DNA of 26,958 nucleotides from Flavobacteriaceae bacterium UBA3339 (GTDB lineage Bacteria; Bacteroidota; Bacteroidia; Flavobacteriales; Flavobacteriaceae), in assembly GCA_002360925.1 (NCBI GenBank), contig DERN01000015.1, forward strand, positions 105,498-132,455, in the 5' to 3' direction. The position numbers were made by a program, and so were the translations under genes. This document shows, one piece after another, positions 15,948-24,713 of this stretch; position 1 is the first letter of the stretch; the number at the start of each line of letters is the position of its first letter. A model generated the notes under the pieces. The model did no database searches. It was given only the letters and a program-made list of their open reading frames with translations, and was not told the origin of the DNA.

Positions 15948-17999
15948 ATGGCATCGGGTGACGGAGTAATTACACGAAAAGATATTATTACCGATGAAGC
16001 ATTAGCTTTTGGTAAAGAATATAGAAAAAATGTCGATGAAGCAATTCAGACAAACAAAGAACTTATCGATCAGTTTAAAACACTTCTTAAAGTTAGCGGC
16101 GATTATAGAAAAGCGCAAGATAGTTATGACTTTCGTAAAGCGAAGCAGGAGCAAAGTCTATTAAACCAAAAGATTCTAAATGATCTAAAACAAGTGTCTT
16201 CACTGGAAAAAGAGCTTGAAAAAATAAAACGTGAAAAATTAAAAACGGACAGGGAACTTATAAAAGTTGCTCAAGAGAATATAATACTTTCTATTTTACA
16301 AGCACAAAGAACAGCTAATGCTGACAAGGAAATACAAAAATTACGCGCGGCTAGATTAGCTGTTGATAGAGAATTAGCAAGAGTTGCACAAGAAAATCAG
16401 AGAATATCTGATATGCAAGCAAGAAGTGTAATAACTAATCAAAGGGAAATTGCCAGAGCAGAACAAGAGAGATTAAAAGTCCAGAGAGAACAAGCGAGAC
16501 TTGATATTGAAAGAATAAGGCTTCAAAATACTGCTCAAGCTCAAGCGACCAGATCCGCAACCTTAACCATGGAGGAGAGGATACAGAGACAATTAGCAAA
16601 TAAAGCAGAAAGAGAAGCTACAATGTTAAGAATGGGGCTTATAGGCGCTTATCAAAAACTTAACAAACAACGGACTGAAGCAAAAAAAAGACTTCAAGAC
16701 TTAATTGCGTCAGGTAATGCATCAAATAGGCAAATTAGACTGGCTCAAAGAGAATTTGATGCTTTAGATAGAAGAATCAGAAGAGCAGACTCAGCAGTAA
16801 GAGATTTTACAAAAAATGTTGGTAATTATCGCTCAGCTCTTTCTGGCATAAGTAACTTAATGGGAGCGTTCGGCATCATTGGAGGTGTGGCTGGTGTTGT
16901 TCAATTAGGTAAATCAATTTATGAAACTACAAAATTAATTCAAGGGCAAGAGATAGCTTTAAAAATGTTATCTGAAACTGAAGCTGTGTATGCCAAAAAT
17001 AAAGAGTTTTTGGTTCGTATTTCCGAACAGTATGGATTGGAATTAGTAACAACTACCAATGCATATAAGAATTACTATGCATCTGCAAAGACCGCGATAG
17101 AGGAAGGTAGATTGTCTTTTGAAAATATGCAGATGATATTTGAAAAAGTATCAAAATCAGCATCTATGCTAGGGCTTTCTGTTGAACAACAAGAAGGGGC
17201 TTTTTTGGCTATTTCTCAAATGATGTCTAAAGGAACTGTTCAATCTGAAGAATTGCGCGGTCAATTAGGAGAACGTTTACCAGGCGCATTTGAAGTCATG
17301 GCTAAATCAATTGGCGTGACTAGTATGGAGCTAGGTGATATGCTTAAAAAAGGAGAGGTTATGGCAGCAGATGTACTTCCTAAATTTGCAATAGCTTATG
17401 AAAAAGCAATTGGAGCGGATCAAATTGAAAGAACAGAAACTTTAGCAGCTGCCCAAAATAGAGCGTCAAATAAATGGACTGAATTTGTTGAAAATTTAAA
17501 TAAAGGTCAGGGAGTAATTTCTTCTGTTGGAATTGGCTTTTTTAATCTTACTGGAGCTATTTTAGATTTAATAGGAGCAAAAGAAGATTTAATTAAAAAG
17601 ATATTTGATGAACAGCTTGGTCTAAATACACTAATCAATAAAATAACTTCATTAAATGAAGATAATTCCGAAAGGGTAAAACTGATTGAGGAGTTAAAAA
17701 CGAATTATCCTGCATTTATAAAGTTTATAAAAGATGAAGACTTCTCAAATGCTAACTTAAGAAAAACATTAATACTTGTTAATGATGAGTATCGTAACAG
17801 AATTTTATTACAAGAACAAGTTGCAAGGCTTGAAAAAGCTCAAGCGGATAGAGATAAAAGTTTTCAAGCTTCAACAAGAAGTAGGCTAGATCTATATAGC
17901 AAACTTAATAAATTAAATACTGAATATAATCTTGGTTTTAATCTTACTGTTGAAAATGCAGACAAATTAGCAGACGAAATTCAAAAACTGCTGAATTAG
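15948..17999 (+). pseudogene. Tape measure protein, N-terminal part (frameshifted)
   Basis: The first 683 codons of the phage tape measure, which sets tail length and is ejected with the DNA. Residues 60-240 are charged coiled coil with a repeat of period 39: DREL at 101 and 140, QREQ at 179. Residues 270-520 are the tape-measure N-terminal domain: hydrophobic NLMGAFGIIGGVAGVVQLGK, then the conserved block around MMSKGTVQSEELRGQLGERL and GEVMAADVLPKF. The frame ends at 17999 in a stop created by a shift: CAAAAACTGCT at 17982-17992 would read on as QKTAELELGFSDAL with one more A. The continuation lies in the -1 frame. Decay, sequencing error in the A-run, or real frameshifting are all possible. 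Confidence 0.8.
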
Positions 18000-19957
18000 A
18001 ATTAGGATTTAGCGATGCCTTAAAATATGTTCTTTGGGATAATAAGAGGATAGATAAGTTGCAAAAGGATATTGAGATTTTTAATAAATCTGCTGAAGAA
18101 AAAAACAAAACTGTTGAAGAGGAAATAGCGTTGCAGAAGAAGCTACAAGCTGAAACAGGACTACAAACTGAAGAGCAGTTAAGTCAAGTAAAAGCAAATA
18201 AAGATTACAATAAAACTCTTCATGAAAGAATCGCTATTGCAACTAAACTTGGAGGCATTTTAGGAAAAGATTTTAGTGAATTTGATTTGGTTGGGATTAA
18301 CAATTTTATTACTTCAAAAACAAATTCATCTAATGGAGGTGAGTCTGAAAAAGAACGCAAAGCACGTGAAGCAGCTGAGAAAAAAGCACAACGCGAGCGA
18401 GAAAAGGCTTTGAAAGAAGCTGATAAGCTCGAAAAAGAACGTTTAAAACAAGAAAAAGAAAATTACGAAGCTAGTATTGATTTACTAATTTGGAGAAAGA
18501 ACAGTGAAGCTGAGATTCTTAAAGCTGAATCTGTAAACGAGAAAAACACTCAAGATGAACGCTATAATGCTTTAATAGCATCCCAAAAAGCGGAAGAAGA
18601 AGCTTTGCGATTGAGTTACGAAAAACAATTAACCTTATCAAGAGCTTTTCAAACTGATAAGGATGCTTTTACAAAACAAGAAATTGACGATTTTCTAACG
18701 AAAGAAGAATTATTGAAAGGAGTTAATACTTTAACGGATGCGGAACTTTTGATTCTTGAAAAGTATTATGCCGAACAAAAAAAGCTTAGAAAGTATAATC
18801 AGAAGGATTTAGAGAATAATGTTGATTTAGAAATTAAGTTACTTAAAGAAAAACAACAGTCTAAGGAACTAAAGAGCCAAGCGGCAATGGCTTCTGAATT
18901 AGATGGTTTAAGTATTGGATCAAACTTGACAGATGTTGAAAACTACGAGAAGGCGGCGTATGAGATAAAAAGAAAATATCTTCTAAAAGAGATTGAGGAT
19001 AATATTACTTTCTATAAAACAATATTAGATAATGAAAATTTAACTCAAGAGCAAAAGGAGAAGAATACTAAGATTTTATTAGGTCTTCAGGAGGATCTTA
19101 GGGAGTTTAATAACCAAACACATGTTGAGTCTTTAGAAAAAGCCAAAGAAATGGAACAGCGTTTCATTGAAATGGGTGAAGCAATCAAAAATGCTTTGGT
19201 AGATTTAACTAATGCTATATTCGATAATAGAATCCAGCGTATAGATGAAGATATTGAAAGAACTAATAATCAATATGAAAAGCAGATTGAATTATATGAA
19301 GGTGACAAGGATAGGCAAGATGCGATACGAAAAGAGCAAGAGGCTGCTCGCGAAAAGCTAGAAGCTAAAAAACGTAAAGAACAGCATAAGCAAGCTGTAT
19401 TTAATAAAGCGATGTCTATTGCAGATATTGGATTTAATACAGCGACAGCTATTATGAAATCGTATGCAGACTTAGGTCCCGTCGCAGGAACTGTAGCGGC
19501 TGTATTGGTTGGTGTTTTAGGAGCAGTTCAGACCGCTGCTGTTTTAGCTACGCCAATTCCAAAATACAAAATGGGTAGAAAAGGTGGTCCCGAAGAATTT
19601 GCGATTGTTGGAGATGGTGGAGTTCATGAAGTTATTGAACACAAAGACGGTTCGGCTGAGATTACACCTAAACGAGACACGTTAGTTAAATTGTTAGAAG
19701 GTGATACAGTGCATAGTTCTATTGACAGATATCGACAAGCGAGAAGAAATCAGTTCCGAAATGATTTGATTAAAGATCAAATTAGAATGGATAGTTATTT
19801 ACGTGAAAAAGAAACGTTTTTTGACAATTCAAATATTGAAAGAAAACTTGATGAACTTATTCGTATTACTAAGAATAAAAGCACATCAGTTAATGTAAGC
19901 GTTCCTAAAGTCGATATTTCACATGAACTATGGAGATTGAAACAATTGAGTCATTAA
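17987..19957 (+). pseudogene. Tape measure protein, C-terminal part (-1 frame)
   Basis: Continuation of the tape measure, open without interruption from 17984 to the stop at 19957. It has no sensible start of its own: the first start-like codon is a TTG at 18059. It is mostly charged helix (EAAEKKAQREREKALKEADK). A hydrophobic stretch at about 19440-19560 reads LGPVAGTVAAVLVGVLGAVQ, followed by the tape-measure ending GRKGGPEEFAIVGDGGVHEV and a basic tail. Joined with the first part it gives about 1336 residues, which at the usual 0.15 nm per residue would mean a tail near 200 nm. The C-terminus is complete, so only the single base at 17984-17987 separates the two halves. Confidence 0.78.
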
Positions 19958-20037
19958 ATGAAGAAAAAATAGTCAATTTACAGGATTTTAATACTAAAAA
20001 TAACGCTCAAATACAAATAAAATTTAGCACACTCTAA
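19930..20037 (+). CDS. Possible 35-residue ORF overlapping the tape measure end
   Basis: ATG 19930 opens a 35-codon frame that overlaps the last 28 nt of the tape measure in another frame and ends at TAA 20035-20037. The peptide is acidic at the start (MEIETIESLNEEK) and polar after that. Overlapping starts are common in this phage, but there is no homology or codon signal to support it, and the stop lies inside one of the direct repeats. Confidence 0.2.
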   Translation: MEIETIESLNEEKIVNLQDFNTKNNAQIQIKFSTL

Positions 20038-20042
20038 TAACT
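20030..20042 (+). repeat. Direct repeat CACTCTAATAACT, copy 1
   Basis: A 13-bp sequence repeated exactly at 20074-20086, 44 bp apart (about four helical turns). It shares AATAACT with the late-promoter 13-mer. Both copies lie upstream of the mini-unit promoter, so they could be operator sites. Confidence 0.6.
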
Positions 20043-20073
20043 TCAAGCTTTTACCAAAAAAAATAATATTTGA

Positions 20074-20086
20074 CACTCTAATAACT
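20074..20086 (+). repeat. Direct repeat CACTCTAATAACT, copy 2
   Basis: Second exact copy. It ends 13 bp before the -33 box at 20100, close enough for a bound regulator to touch polymerase. With one more C it shares the 8-mer AATAACTC with the late-promoter box. Confidence 0.6.
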
Positions 20087-20099
20087 CTATGTTGTAAAA

Positions 20100-20131
20100 T
20101 TTGTTTGAAGACAAACACTTAGCTAATTTTG
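20100..20131 (+). promoter_or_regulatory. Host-type promoter of the small-peptide unit
   Basis: TTTG (20100-20103), 20 bp, TAATTTTG (20124-20131): a full match to the Bacteroidota housekeeping consensus. The predicted transcription start near 20137 sits just before the leader hairpin. Confidence 0.65.
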
Positions 20132-20140
20132 AAGTAACAA

Positions 20141-20176
20141 AAAAAACCTTTTGTATTCGCACTACAAAAGGTTTTT
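20141..20176 (+). terminator. Strong hairpin: terminator of the tape-measure unit and/or leader attenuator
   Basis: A perfect 14-bp stem, AAAAACCTTTTGTA (20142-20155) with TACAAAAGGTTTTT (20163-20176), and a 7-nt loop. It is the only terminator-like structure after the tape measure gene, so it probably ends the first late unit. It also begins just after the predicted start of the small-peptide transcript, where it could act as attenuator or 5' stabiliser. Confidence 0.75.
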
Positions 20177-20209
20177 AAAACTTTATTATCTAATTCAAAA
20201 CTTTACAAC

Positions 20210-20284
20210 ATGGAAACAGCTGTTTTCTCTACATTGACAGTTTTCTTCTTCTATTTAATGATGAAGGAATCAAACAAAAAGTAA
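20210..20284 (+). CDS. Small membrane peptide, 24 residues
   Basis: An ATG-started frame of 24 codons: METAVF, then a continuous hydrophobic run (STLTVFFFYLMM, total span about residues 4-18), then the charged tail KESNKK. The shape, one short transmembrane helix with a Lys-rich end, is that of type I toxin peptides and of small phage membrane proteins. It is enclosed by its own promoter (20100-20131), a leader hairpin and a terminator 7 nt after the stop. That framing is much better evidence for a gene than the length. No antisense promoter matching the host consensus was found, so the toxin idea is only an inference. An arrested holin fragment is another possibility. Confidence 0.55.
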   Translation: METAVFSTLTVFFFYLMMKESNKK

Positions 20285-20291
20285 TTTTTTT

Positions 20292-20318
20292 AAGCAGGAT
20301 TTTATTCCTGCTTTTTTA
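20292..20318 (+). terminator. Terminator of the small-peptide unit
   Basis: AAGCAGGA (20292-20299), 6-nt loop, TCCTGCTT (20306-20313), then a T-run. It starts 7 nt after the stop codon of the 24-residue ORF and separates it from the next late promoter. Confidence 0.85.
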
Positions 20319-20375
20319 TTTCAGTGCAATTTAAAAAAAATATACGACTTCTTTGCTGATAGAGGTGGATTTTGT

Positions 20376-20434
20376 ATGTCAATAACTCATCAGTCAAATA
20401 TAAACTTATCCCTTTATCAAGTTTTAAATTAGAT
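20376..20434 (+). promoter_or_regulatory. Phage late promoter, copy 2 (tail-tip unit)
   Basis: ATGTCAATAACTC at 20376-20388 and ATTAGAT at 20428-20434, with the same 50-bp offset as the other copies. After the 13-mer the pattern TCAAA is shared with copy 1. ATG 20452 follows 17 nt after ATTAGAT. Confidence 0.6.
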
Positions 20435-20447
20435 TATTATCTAATTT
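20426..20447 (+). repeat. Inverted repeat in front of the tail-tip gene
   Basis: AAATTAGAT (20426-20434) and ATCTAATTT (20439-20447), perfect 9-bp arms with a 4-nt loop, ending 4 nt before ATG 20452. As at 10391-10428 the left arm contains the ATTAGAT box. Confidence 0.65.
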
Positions 20448-20451
20448 AATT

Positions 20452-22701
20452 ATGGCAACAAACATATTAACTGAATATAGCGACCGTGTTCGATACTTCC
20501 TTCACAGTAAATCATTTGGAAGTATTAAAATTAACGACCCTATAGGCTGGGATGAAGACGAAAAAGAATTTACTCGTAACAAAGAAAGTCACGGTGTATT
20601 TACAACACTTTCTAATTCTTTAAAATTCACAAAAGAAGCTAAAGATTTTATTGAGATTGTTAGGTTAACAGAAGGTATTAATGCAGATTTAATTCTTACA
20701 AAAGAAGTTAAAAACGATTTTACGGATGTTTGGGAAGTAGCTTATTCTGGTTATCTTGATTTAGGATCCCGTGAAGTTGAAAATAATCAAATTAGCTTAA
20801 AGTTTAATGCTGGAGGTCTTGAAAGTGTAATTAAAAATAGAGAAGGAGATGAGGTAGAAATTAATAGGTTGGAATCTATAGATGGAAAAACGCTAAGTAA
20901 TTTCAACACATCTTTTGTTCAGTTAAAAGGAAGAAATATCTTTTTAAAATCCACATGGGAAGCTGAACCGATGTCTTATTATAAAAATTTAGAGGTTTAC
21001 AGTTCAGACGGGAATGAAAGATCGCTTTCAAATACATTTCCCTTCAAGCTTGTAACCAAATCCCACGAACAAGCATCGAGTACCTTTGACGCGGCTAATG
21101 GTAATAACAGCATAGGACAAACTACTATGATGTTGTTATATAATGTTGACAGAAAAAGAACATTTAATATTGATATAGATAACTTAATATTCGTTTGTTA
21201 TACGTTAAAGAATAGTAGTATTAATTGGGGGAGAATAGTTGTTTCTTTAACAAAATACGGAAATAGCGAAAATTTAAATAGAGGGAATTCCACTACGTTA
21301 TGGATTAGAGAGAAAAGACAAAGCGACAATGATCGTATGCCATTTCCTAATCTAAGTGGAGATCAAATAATAAATGCAAATCATACCATTACTTTAGAAA
21401 AGGGCGAAAGCTTAGGATTAGAAATTATCCTTTGGGTGGACTTTAATAGACTTATAGGTTCCACATATTACAGAGATTTTAATTACAAATTAAAAAGCGG
21501 TAAAATCACAATAAAGGAAGATTCGGAATTTAAATCAACTATTTGTAAAGCTATTAAACCTTACGACTTAGCTAATAGGTTGGTTGAGATTATGAGCGGA
21601 AGGAAAAACGCTGTTAAATCAGATATCCTTCAAACCGGAAAATGGAAAGATTTAATGTTAACTCATGGGTTTTGGATTCGAGGATTTAGTAAAGAGAATG
21701 ATTTATCATTGCCTGAAGACGATAGAAAATTTAAACCTTTAACAACGAGTTTTAAAGATTTTATTACTTCATTATCGGCAGTTTGTAACATCGGTGTAGG
21801 AATCGAAAAGATTGGAGTACGTGAATATGTTGTAATCGAAGATTTAAAGCATTTTTACAACAGAAATGTTACAATCAAACTGCCATTTCAGGTAAAAAAT
21901 GTAAAACGAAGTACAGACGCTTCAGGTTATTATAAAAGTTTAGAGTTTGGTTACGAAAAAGGTGGAGAGTACGAGGAAGCGATGGGGCTTGACGAATACA
22001 ATACACGTAACACTTATTCAACTTGTATTCACAAAGTAGATAATGTATTTACAAAGATTTCTAAATATAGAGCTGATAGTTACGGAATTGAATTTGCAAG
22101 AAGGAAACCTTTTACTGATTATTCGACAGAAGACACGAACCACGATCAGGATATTTTCTTAATTGACTGTAAAGAGGATCGTATAACTATTAACATCCCG
22201 ATATTTCCATGGTCTAATAATTCAATTACAATCGAGGTGAGTAAAGTAAGGTTATGGGAAGATGATTTTCAAAATATTTCCACCGGAGTTTATTCGCCAA
22301 ACACAGCTTTTAATTTAAGATTATCTCCTTTTAATAATCTCTTACGTCATGGTTGGTATTTCGGTTCATCGTTAACTGTTTACCCAGATAAAAAGATACG
22401 ATACGCAAGTAGTAAAGGAAACAGTACTTTAAAAACGCTTTATGCAGAAAGCGGTGAAATAGTAAATAAAGAGCTAGATCGACCTAGATTCGAACCTGAA
22501 GTGATTGAATTTGAACACCAATGTAATTCAGAAATAATGAAAATGGTAGAAGGTAGACAAACTATTTTAGGAAAAGATGTGCGTAACTGTTACGGATTAG
22601 TTGAATTTATAAATGAGAATGGAGAACTTGAGCGAGGTTTTTTGATGAGTTTAAAGCCAAACGGAGCGGGCAATTGGAAACTTTTAAAATATTATAAGTA
22701 A
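20452..22701 (+). CDS. Large tail-tip/baseplate protein
   Basis: A 749-residue protein, first gene of the second late unit and the first large gene after the tape measure, where siphoviruses place the distal tail and tail-associated proteins. The N-terminus (SFGSIKINDPIGWDEDEKEF, then RNKESHGVF) is a pattern I recall from tail proteins of Bacteroidota phages. The rest is beta-rich: residues 75-130 resemble a tube-like sandwich, about 170-350 a galectin-like or carbohydrate-binding-like section, and the C-terminal half is rich in aromatic strands. It ends with EFINENGELERGFLMSLKPN, a common ending of hub proteins. No enzyme motif is visible. The next gene overlaps its stop (TAATG). Confidence 0.6.
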   Translation: MATNILTEYSDRVRYFLHSKSFGSIKINDPIGWDEDEKEFTRNKESHGVFTTLSNSLKFTKEAKDFIEIVRLTEGINADLILTKEVKNDFTDVWEVAYSGYLDLGSREVENNQISLKFNAGGLESVIKNREGDEVEINRLESIDGKTLSNFNTSFVQLKGRNIFLKSTWEAEPMSYYKNLEVYSSDGNERSLSNTFPFKLVTKSHEQASSTFDAANGNNSIGQTTMMLLYNVDRKRTFNIDIDNLIFVCYTLKNSSINWGRIVVSLTKYGNSENLNRGNSTTLWIREKRQSDNDRMPFPNLSGDQIINANHTITLEKGESLGLEIILWVDFNRLIGSTYYRDFNYKLKSGKITIKEDSEFKSTICKAIKPYDLANRLVEIMSGRKNAVKSDILQTGKWKDLMLTHGFWIRGFSKENDLSLPEDDRKFKPLTTSFKDFITSLSAVCNIGVGIEKIGVREYVVIEDLKHFYNRNVTIKLPFQVKNVKRSTDASGYYKSLEFGYEKGGEYEEAMGLDEYNTRNTYSTCIHKVDNVFTKISKYRADSYGIEFARRKPFTDYSTEDTNHDQDIFLIDCKEDRITINIPIFPWSNNSITIEVSKVRLWEDDFQNISTGVYSPNTAFNLRLSPFNNLLRHGWYFGSSLTVYPDKKIRYASSKGNSTLKTLYAESGEIVNKELDRPRFEPEVIEFEHQCNSEIMKMVEGRQTILGKDVRNCYGLVEFINENGELERGFLMSLKPNGAGNWKLLKYYK

Positions 22702-24686
22702 TGGAAAATGAATTATTAAAAATAGAGATAGCTTTATCTGATAATATTCAAATTGACGATTCTTTTATAATTTATCTTAAAGACGAAACAAATGCAAATT
22801 ATAATATTGCAGCAAATTTTGTTGAAAGAAGAATTGGCAGACAGCAAGTTGAAAGAGGAGTCGATTTACAGACTACTTTAGAAAATATAAAAAAATCATT
22901 CGAACTTGATTATGGTTTAAATTTTAATATTGGTGATGTTATTGAAAATAAAATTGAGGTTATTTCTAAAAATCCAGGCTGGAAATACATTGATTCTTTA
23001 AAAAATCCTACACTCATGCCGATTGAGTTTGTTCCTATTTTAGTTCCGGTAAACACTTTTAAGATTGAGAAGGTAGAATTTTTACCTTCACCCTTCGACT
23101 CATGCTCCATAGTTGTTATTGATATAACTACTAATTTTCCTACAGTGAGATATTGTGTTAATAATGAATGTTTTCAATCTAATTCAAATAGGTTCAATTT
23201 TTTTTATTACCGAGGATCAACTTGCAAACTAGATGTGTATGATAACCTAGGAAACAAGTCAACTATAAACATTAAAACCCCTGCATTAATTGAAACTTCC
23301 AGCAATCCAGTAACTTTAAGTGTAATTAATGGATTTTCAGGAAGTACCCTGACTGTTAATGTTCCTTTTGCGAATGAATTGTTATACCAATTTTCATTAG
23401 ATAATATCAATTGGCAACAAAAAAATATTTTTGAAGGACTTTCAAAAGGAAACTATATCCTGTATGTACAGGATAATTTCAGCTGTAAAAAACAATTAAG
23501 CTTTACGGTTTTAGAAAACAATTTTGGAAGTCCGTACGCTTTTTTATCTAAAGAAAACTCAATTAGATTCATTGAACCTTTCGAAGGTTACAACACTGAT
23601 GAAAATAGAAATTTTTGTAATTCAACTGCAAAAATAAACTATGGTTTTATTCAGCAATTTTTAAATTCAGACATCATTACTACTCAATTTAAATCTAACT
23701 TTAATGATATTAATATTCACGTGATAGATCAAATATCCGGAAGTATAACTTTTATCCCATTAAACAAGCTTTCAAATAATATTGGATTGAAATCCAAATA
23801 CAACCAGGTTAAAAAATATAAAATATCAAATACGCAATTTGGAATTTATTTTGAGTCAGGACAAATATTAGACTATGATAATAATAACGTAATTGACTCT
23901 TATGAATTAAATGGAAGTTTACCTATTTGGGCAAAACTTGGAAATGTTATTCAAATAGATTCGGCTTATTTTATAATAGAGTCAATTGGTTTTGATGAAA
24001 ACGTCAATGCGGAGGTTCTGATTTTTAACGGTATCGGACCTACCGTAACACAAAACACGATAGTAGGCTGCGAATATAATAATCAAGATTATGAGGTTTA
24101 CGAGTTTGTTCTTGATTTATTTCTTTTTAAAGATTCTTCCATTAAAATTGAGATTGTAAATTCAGATCCTAATTTTGGAGAGCATAGATGGATATCAGAA
24201 GTTATTGAAACATCTGAAGAATTACTCGGGACTCTTGAAGTAAGATACTTTAACACTACTAATACTAATGTTGTTTACTCAACAGGTATTCAACATTTAT
24301 TAAGATTGCCTTTTAATACGGTTAAGTCGAACGATTCTGATTCAAATGAAAATTACAAAACAGACACAAACACTACCTTATTAAACTCGGATATATATGA
24401 AATCACTGACTTTGAATTCATGCCATTGCCTCTCGAGTTGTACCGAAAGTTAAAAATAGCTTTATCAATGGATTCGGTTTTTATAGATGGGACAGGCTAT
24501 ACCAAGAATTCAGAATTTAATAAAGAGAATTTAGGATCGTCAAATTTATATAGACTTACAGCTTCAATGATAAAGAATGGTTTCGTGTTTAACAGCAATA
24601 GAGATAATTCAGAAATAATAACTGACGGTGTAATTAATGTTCCTGGATTGATTGTTTCACAGATTACAGGATATATAGAGTATTAA
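22701..24686 (+). CDS. Tail-tip/fibre protein with Ig-like and SprB-repeat-like domains
   Basis: A 661-residue protein translationally coupled to the previous tail gene. After an N-terminal virion-binding part (1-115) come two beta modules. The first (about 120-194) has paired Cys residues, VRYCVNNECFQ. The second (about 204-272) reads LLYQFSLDNINWQQ, FEGLSKGNYILYVQDNFSC and LSFTV, the pattern of SprB repeats (Y.YSLD...W, F.GL..G.Y...V.D..GC). These repeats build the giant gliding adhesin and related surface proteins of Bacteroidota. The rest (300-661) is beta-rich and unassigned. The role is probably host recognition, inferred from position and the Ig-like modules. A terminator follows immediately. 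Confidence 0.6.
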   Translation: MENELLKIEIALSDNIQIDDSFIIYLKDETNANYNIAANFVERRIGRQQVERGVDLQTTLENIKKSFELDYGLNFNIGDVIENKIEVISKNPGWKYIDSLKNPTLMPIEFVPILVPVNTFKIEKVEFLPSPFDSCSIVVIDITTNFPTVRYCVNNECFQSNSNRFNFFYYRGSTCKLDVYDNLGNKSTINIKTPALIETSSNPVTLSVINGFSGSTLTVNVPFANELLYQFSLDNINWQQKNIFEGLSKGNYILYVQDNFSCKKQLSFTVLENNFGSPYAFLSKENSIRFIEPFEGYNTDENRNFCNSTAKINYGFIQQFLNSDIITTQFKSNFNDINIHVIDQISGSITFIPLNKLSNNIGLKSKYNQVKKYKISNTQFGIYFESGQILDYDNNNVIDSYELNGSLPIWAKLGNVIQIDSAYFIIESIGFDENVNAEVLIFNGIGPTVTQNTIVGCEYNNQDYEVYEFVLDLFLFKDSSIKIEIVNSDPNFGEHRWISEVIETSEELLGTLEVRYFNTTNTNVVYSTGIQHLLRLPFNTVKSNDSDSNENYKTDTNTTLLNSDIYEITDFEFMPLPLELYRKLKIALSMDSVFIDGTGYTKNSEFNKENLGSSNLYRLTASMIKNGFVFNSNRDNSEIITDGVINVPGLIVSQITGYIEY

Positions 24687-24687
24687 A

Positions 24688-24711
24688 AAAAAGGAGCAAA
24701 TGCTCCTTTTT
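24688..24711. terminator. Bidirectional terminator between convergent genes
   Basis: AAAAAGGAGCA (24688-24698) with TGCTCCTTTTT (24701-24711). It carries A- and T-runs on both sides, so it can stop the tail unit on the plus strand and the T9SS-cargo gene on the minus strand. Confidence 0.85.
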
Positions 24712-24713
24712 AT

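Noticed and set aside
20030..20086. The 13-bp direct repeats as attachment-site cores
   Set aside because: They are only 44 bp apart, lie inside the phage, and no integrase gene is near. An operator role fits better.
20030..20134. A fourth copy of the late promoter at AATAACTC 20080-20087
   Set aside because: The 5' half of the 13-mer differs (ACTCT instead of ATGTC) and there is no ATTAGAT at the 50-bp offset. A host-type promoter is present there instead.
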